Positions 59,201 to 64,000 of a stretch of 64,000 nucleotides of DNA are shown piece after piece. Location of the stretch: assembly GCA_013350335.1 (NCBI GenBank), contig CM023540.1, forward strand, positions 48,714,552 through 48,778,551, written 5' to 3'. Numbering within the stretch: position 1 is the first letter of the stretch; the number at the start of each line of letters is the position of its first letter. A model generated the notes under the pieces. It saw only the letters and a program-made list of their open reading frames with translations. It was not told where the DNA came from and ran no database searches. The position numbers and the translations under genes are program-made. This stretch comes from Chimonanthus salicifolius (lineage: Eukaryota; Streptophyta; Magnoliopsida; Laurales; Calycanthaceae).

Positions 59201-61900
59201 TTTGTTTATTTTAGTTATTAAAATTCCGATTCCTTACTTTAGGATTGAAATCTATATTAAACTATTCTATTTCTACAGTTGATTTTGAGACCTTTTAAAA
59301 TTATGACTTTCATAATTTAATGTACTTAAGTTTTAGGAGTAACATCATGATCCATAGGTTTTAGTATCGACCGATAGGTTACGTATCGACTAATTAGCGT
59401 CGAAATTTTGGCTGCCGATATGTAACATATTGAATCGCCAATATACGAACCTTTGATACACCCAGAATTATCAGCCTATGCATATTGGCCGATATTTTTA
59501 ATTCTTTTTTTTTTATTTGAAAAAGATGAGTTTCAGTCTAATTTTGCATTATTTTCACCACTATTTTTAATTTAAAAAGTTTTAAAAGCAATTTATTGAA
59601 TTTTAAAGTTAGTTTGAGTTATTTTCATCATTTTTTGTCATTTTGAGTTATTTTCTTTAATTTCTTCAAGTTTCAACTCTAAAATAATCTAAAAATTCGA
59701 GTTTTTTATGAAAATAATTTAATGAAATAACATCCAATGTCCATTGAGCGGAAATGTGTTTATGTCATTGACATAGTTTGTAAAGTGCATTTGTGATTTT
59801 CCAAAATTTTAAAAAAAAAAATTGATAAAAGTCAGGATTTCCAAGATATTTTCCATTTTCAAGTTGAATGATAAACAAATATTTTTACAATTAACTGAAT
59901 GACCCTTAGTGTGATTGGTAGCGTTTTTAGAGTCTTTATCTATTTTTTTTTATATTCTAAAATTTGTACGAAACTTAGTAAAATTTACAATAAAAATTTA
60001 TGATTTGTAATATGAGATATATATCACTAGGGGATATTTGATCGCGTAAAATTCATATTAAGTGTTTCCTCATGTTGATTTCCTTCTTTATAAATTCTTA
60101 GACATTTTTCAAAGTTTTAGAACATTTTTCAAATATATATATAAAGTAAACTCTCTATAATGTAGTACTATATAAAATTATAATATGTCTAAAATAATAT
60201 TAGCAGCTGGTCCCGACTCGGACCCATACAAAATGTGATAAATCTCTCTAACTCAGTACTCAACACTTTCAAAATAAAAAATGTATTTGCTCCAACCATT
60301 TTGTAAAAGTGACTAAGAACCTCAAACTACATCATGTAAACTCCAAAAAAGTAATCTGAGATAACGTTATATAGGTAAACCAGTCTAGGCCAACAAAAAT
60401 AATGACAGAAATCTTAAAAAAGAATTTTTTAACTTATAAAAGACTTTAAAATCTTTATAAAAAATTCAACTATCCTTTTTCTTAACCTTATATCAGATAA
60501 ATAATATATATTTGAAAATATAATTAAAAAGATTTAATGAATAAGATTCATTAGTATAAAAAAAATACATGTGTCATGGAATTGAATAAATATATCTTGA
60601 CAGCACTGAAATAAATACAATCAAAGCAGTATTGAATACTTTCCCAAAATTAAGCTCCTTTCGCAGTCAAAATCATCAGTCACAAATAATAATGACAAAC
60701 GAAATATGGAAGGAAATACATCGCTTGATACTTTTCACAGGTCGAACTTCCTGTCACTTGGACTCAGCAGCCTCCCATTTAACCAGTCTCTTAATTTTTG
60801 TCTTTCTCGATTGGATTTTTCTAAATGCATCCGATAGTATTTTCATGATAATCAAATTTGAAGAAAATTTTAATTTCATCGTTAATTTGTTTAGAGTTTG
60901 AAACTTGGGTCAGATCGAATCGAATTTCAATAAATTCAATTTAACCCATGTCATAAATTATTTGACTCGACCTGAATTGCCGACCTAAATTACTCAACCC
61001 AATTTGACCCGAACTTTTGACCCGATTCAATCCCAATGTTGTTTTATAACTTGATGAGTTTGGTTGATTTTAAATCTCTGAATCCGACCTGACCCGACCC
61101 AAATTTATTGAAGATTTTTTTCCTTCCAACCTGACCCAGCCTAAAATATATAAATGTATAATCCAAACCCATTGGTTTCTCATATTAGATCATGAATCCA
61201 ACCCAAATTTCACCCCTAATTTTCTTATTTTTAAAAAATAAAGATAAAATTAAAATTTCCTTTAAATTTGGTGTACTATGAGAAAACGCAAAGCGCAAAA
61301 GTAACTATCCCTTAGTTCATGGCAATAGAAATCATAAATATAACATGTGGCACGTATATGATTAGTATGTCTCATTGTATCAAATAAATATAGATATACT
61401 ATTTTAAATAAAAAATTGAAATTAGAAAAGAATATTAGTCATTCAATTAAAAATAAATTTAAGTTAATAATCATCCTATCATTATTTCAGATAAATTTAA
61501 AATTAATAAATAAAAATAAATTTTGACTCTAACTTTTATTTTAATTATTCTATAATAGAATTCACTTGCATCATTCATTATAAAAAAAATTATTATTCAG
61601 ATATCATGACAAGAGTCTTGACGGAGTAAAAAGGTGCGTGATTGACGAGAGTCAAGACCATAGAATTTTCCAAGCAATGAAAGGGTAAGAAAGTCGGTTA
61701 GGTTGTCAACACGTTCTTGAGAATCTTAGACTCTTTCGCTTCCGTCCGATTCGTATTGACCAAACTCAAACTCTCCACAACTTGGCCGTGACAACATCCA
61801 AGCAGCTTCTAACAATACAAAAACTCTCCCCACATATTCCTCTTTAAATATTTAAGTAGTTCATATATTTGTTTTATAAAATTTATAAAAAATAATATAA
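56238..61900. other. AT-rich intergenic DNA with degenerate repeats
   Basis: No gene is recognised. Short GGCCTGGTAT/GGGCTTG-type fragments recur at 57705-57810, 58325-58410 and 58915-59040, suggesting a degenerate dispersed repeat. A CGATA-rich stretch lies at 59350-59500. Degenerate TTGACCCGA/GACCTGACCCGACCC blocks occur at 60905-61140. Confidence 0.5.
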
Positions 61901-61904
61901 ATAT

Positions 61905-62055
61905 TTACTATCTCATCACGAAGCAGGAGTCTTATGTTTGATTCTCGCTCACCTCTAAAGGGCCACTCAATAGAGTTTATCAATGCGTGTGAGTAGGAAG
62001 GAAGGCGGACATATACTCTGAAGATTAGCCACATGCTCTTGGTGGGAAAAAATGT
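61905..62055 (+). mobile_element. SINE-like copy 1
   Basis: Contains GTTTGATTCTCGCTCACCTC (B-box-like), then CACTCAATAGAGTTTATCAATG, a GTGTGAGTAGG block and GAAGATTAGCCACATGCTCT. It aligns with 62105-62275. Confidence 0.6.
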
Positions 62056-62104
62056 TTTTCTATCCACACACAACAACAATATCGGAGAAACAAAAAATAA
62101 AAAT

Positions 62105-62275
62105 ACACTTCAGGATTCAACCTCAGGAAGTAGGAGTCTTAAGTTCGATTTCCACTCAACTCTAGTGAGTCACTCCGTAGAGTTACTCATTGTGTGTGAA
62201 TAGGGAGGCAGACACATACTCCGAAGATTAGTCAGGTGCTCTAAGAGGCCTGGATACCTCATTATAAAAAAATCA
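62105..62275 (+). mobile_element. SINE-like copy 2
   Basis: Contains GTTCGATTTCCACTCAACTC (B-box-like), CGTAGAGTTACTCATTGTGT, GAAGATTAGTCAGGTGCTCT and an A-rich end (TTATAAAAAA). It shares order and sequence with copy 1. Confidence 0.62.
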
Positions 62276-62837
62276 TTAAATAGAGGTAAAGTAGGCCTTA
62301 AGTAGAATACAAATTCTTAAAATTTTAAAATAATTAAAATAATTAACATTTACGGAACCTAAAACCTCAACTTCTAAGATTAAATTAATATTTTTTCTGT
62401 ATATTAATGAATGAAAATTTTATTTAAAAAATCTATTGAGGTGCAACTAAATTGAACTAATGTTGAGTTCATATCATAAGCTTAAAAAATATATGAATCA
62501 ACTTTAATTTGAAATTTAAAGGAGATGATAGGAATTTTTCTTGTTTTTAATAATAATGTACATCAAATTTGTTCTTTTATAGTTTTATCCACTTATAATG
62601 ATCTAATGAAAATATACATAGATGTCTTAAAGACATCAATGTCCTTAACAATTCCCTAATTTAAAATCTTATTTTTTAACAATGATGAGTTACTTTCCTC
62701 AAAAGTCTAACCTAATTATTCATTGAGCAAAATAATCACTGTAACTTCCATTAAGTGACTCAAGCAATTTATTAAAAAGAAATATATGAATTCAAAAAAT
62801 ATCTCAAAAATTCAATTAGATGGGTTTGACTTACATT

Positions 62838-62985
62838 TTTTTTATGACCAAGTTGTACATGTCTCTTAGAGCACCCGACTAATTCTCAAGATATATGTAA
62901 ACTTTTTTATCAATACATATTGGATAACTCCGTCAGCACTCAAACCTCTCTGAGTTGGACTTAACCTTGTATCCAATGAATAAAA
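62838..62985 (-). mobile_element. SINE-like copy 3, inverted
   Basis: The - strand reads GAATTAGTCGGGTGCTCTAAG and, towards its end, TTGGTCATAAAAAAAATG. This is the same 3' body and A-rich tail as copies 1 and 2. The head (AGGTTAAGTCCAACTCA) is a weak B-box-like stretch. Confidence 0.58.
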
Positions 62986-63182
62986 TGAATAAATGCACAA
63001 AAGTCTATTTGAGAATCAGCAAAGTTTGGGTAAATTTTCTTGAGACGTTTGGTTCAGTAAATTTCAAATAGAATCTAAATTTAAGATTTTGAGTTAATCT
63101 AAATTGTACTTAGATTTTCTTTACTCAATGTCAATAGATTTAGCAATTGTTGTTGGATAACTATGAAGGGTTAGTTTGATGG

Positions 63183-63255
63183 TCATATTCTCACATTTTT
63201 ATATGGAAGGTCTTAGTGTCATATTCTCACATTTTTATGTGGAAAGGTCTTAGGA
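63183..63255. repeat. 36-bp tandem repeat
   Basis: GTCATATTCTCACATTTTTAT, then GGAA(A)GGTCTTA, occurs twice in succession with two small differences. Confidence 0.88.
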
Positions 63256-64000
63256 TCAATCCGCCTACAATACAAAATAGGTCACTCACCATAATTTATA
63301 CCAGACGTGTGCGACTTCGAAAATCAAAATTCTATTAATTCCATTATATGACGAGAAACAATTTACTGCTCACACTCTTAGACTTTGTACTCTGCAAGCA
63401 TCTTTCTGAATAATTTACTTTAGTTTCATGTAATAGATTCTATATCTCAAATATAAGATTCAATAAAAATTATTTTATTTAAATTTTAATCTCTGAAATT
63501 TTGTAAACATTTAAAACTATGACTTATTTATGATTCTCAGTAAACTTTTTATTCAAAATAATACTTTCTAATAAAATCATATATAAAATATAACATGGTT
63601 ACAATGGAAAAATGACGATCATAGCCGGCATTTCATTACTGAGCATGTTTGTTATAGGGTAACGTCAAGGCCATCTAGAAACAAGTGGAGGCCTAAGACA
63701 AAAAATTTAAATGGGGCTTTCTTGGTATTTAACATATTATTATAAGTAATATTTAATTAAAATTTTAATTATATATTATAAAATAAATTATTCTCGACAA
63801 TAATTTTTTTAACTTAAAAGGATCAAGAGGCCAATAATACAGAGCATTGAAAAATTTACCGAATGAAATTAGCATATTCATCCCAGTGAAATTAGTATAT
63901 TCAGAAATTAAAATAGAATAAGAACACTTTAAAAGATAAATATACTGAGTGGGCTGAAGTGCAAATAGAGATTGAGAGATGTGTTCTCTCTACTGCTTTT
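63256..64000. other. Intergenic DNA to window end
   Basis: AT-rich, with no gene or element I can support. Confidence 0.5.

Noticed and set aside
1..64000. tRNA, rRNA or bacterial-type operons
   Set aside because: I looked for tRNA-like cloverleaf pieces and rRNA blocks; only primer-binding sites and SINE-like B boxes were seen, and there is no prokaryotic gene organisation.

Overview
This is a stretch of nuclear DNA from a flowering (seed) plant. It is AT-rich, intron-containing and packed with plant-type LTR retrotransposons, LINEs, TRIMs, a Stowaway MITE and SINE-like repeats. I cannot name the species. Only one intact host gene is visible: a six-exon COBRA-like (COBL4/IRX6-type) gene on the + strand at 19903-23167, encoding a GPI-anchored cell-wall protein of 463 residues. 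Nearly everything else is nested transposable elements and their decay products.

Layout. 1-2363: an unclassified ~1.7 kb repeat (element X, inverted copy) with a TRIM inserted in it. 2364-5309: AT-rich intergenic DNA. 5310-12840: a decayed + strand Copia element with unusual TA...TA LTR ends, interrupted by a second, oppositely oriented X copy (7805-9623). 13040-18500: a LINE split by a gag-only Ty3/gypsy element (13474-17641, - strand). 18500-19902: upstream region of the COBRA-like gene with an 86-bp tandem duplication. 19903-23167: the gene, with a Stowaway MITE in intron 2. 23168-25440: intergenic. 25440-30860: an old + strand Copia fragment carrying a TRIM (25857-26199) and a younger - strand Copia (26826-30328).

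31080-48440: a Ty3/gypsy element (- strand) broken by a LINE. That LINE is split by a giant solo LTR (32964-41152), which itself holds a second giant solo LTR (36896-40699). A deleted Copia (46668-48392) sits in the gypsy 5' LTR. 49566-56232: a complete LARD-like element with 1.6-kb LTRs, a tRNA-Asp primer site and one orphan ORF. 56233-64000: AT-rich intergenic DNA with SINE-like copies and degenerate repeats.

The nesting gives relative ages: LINE, then gag-only gypsy; old Copia, then TRIM and young Copia; gypsy, then LINE, then outer solo LTR, then inner solo LTR. Many insertions were delimited by matching target-site duplications read directly from the sequence. The most unusual structures are a ~770-bp near-palindrome with a 3-nt loop and nine copies of a GGTTCGGCC...GGCCGAACC inverted motif. 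Each lies in one of the two nested solo LTRs.
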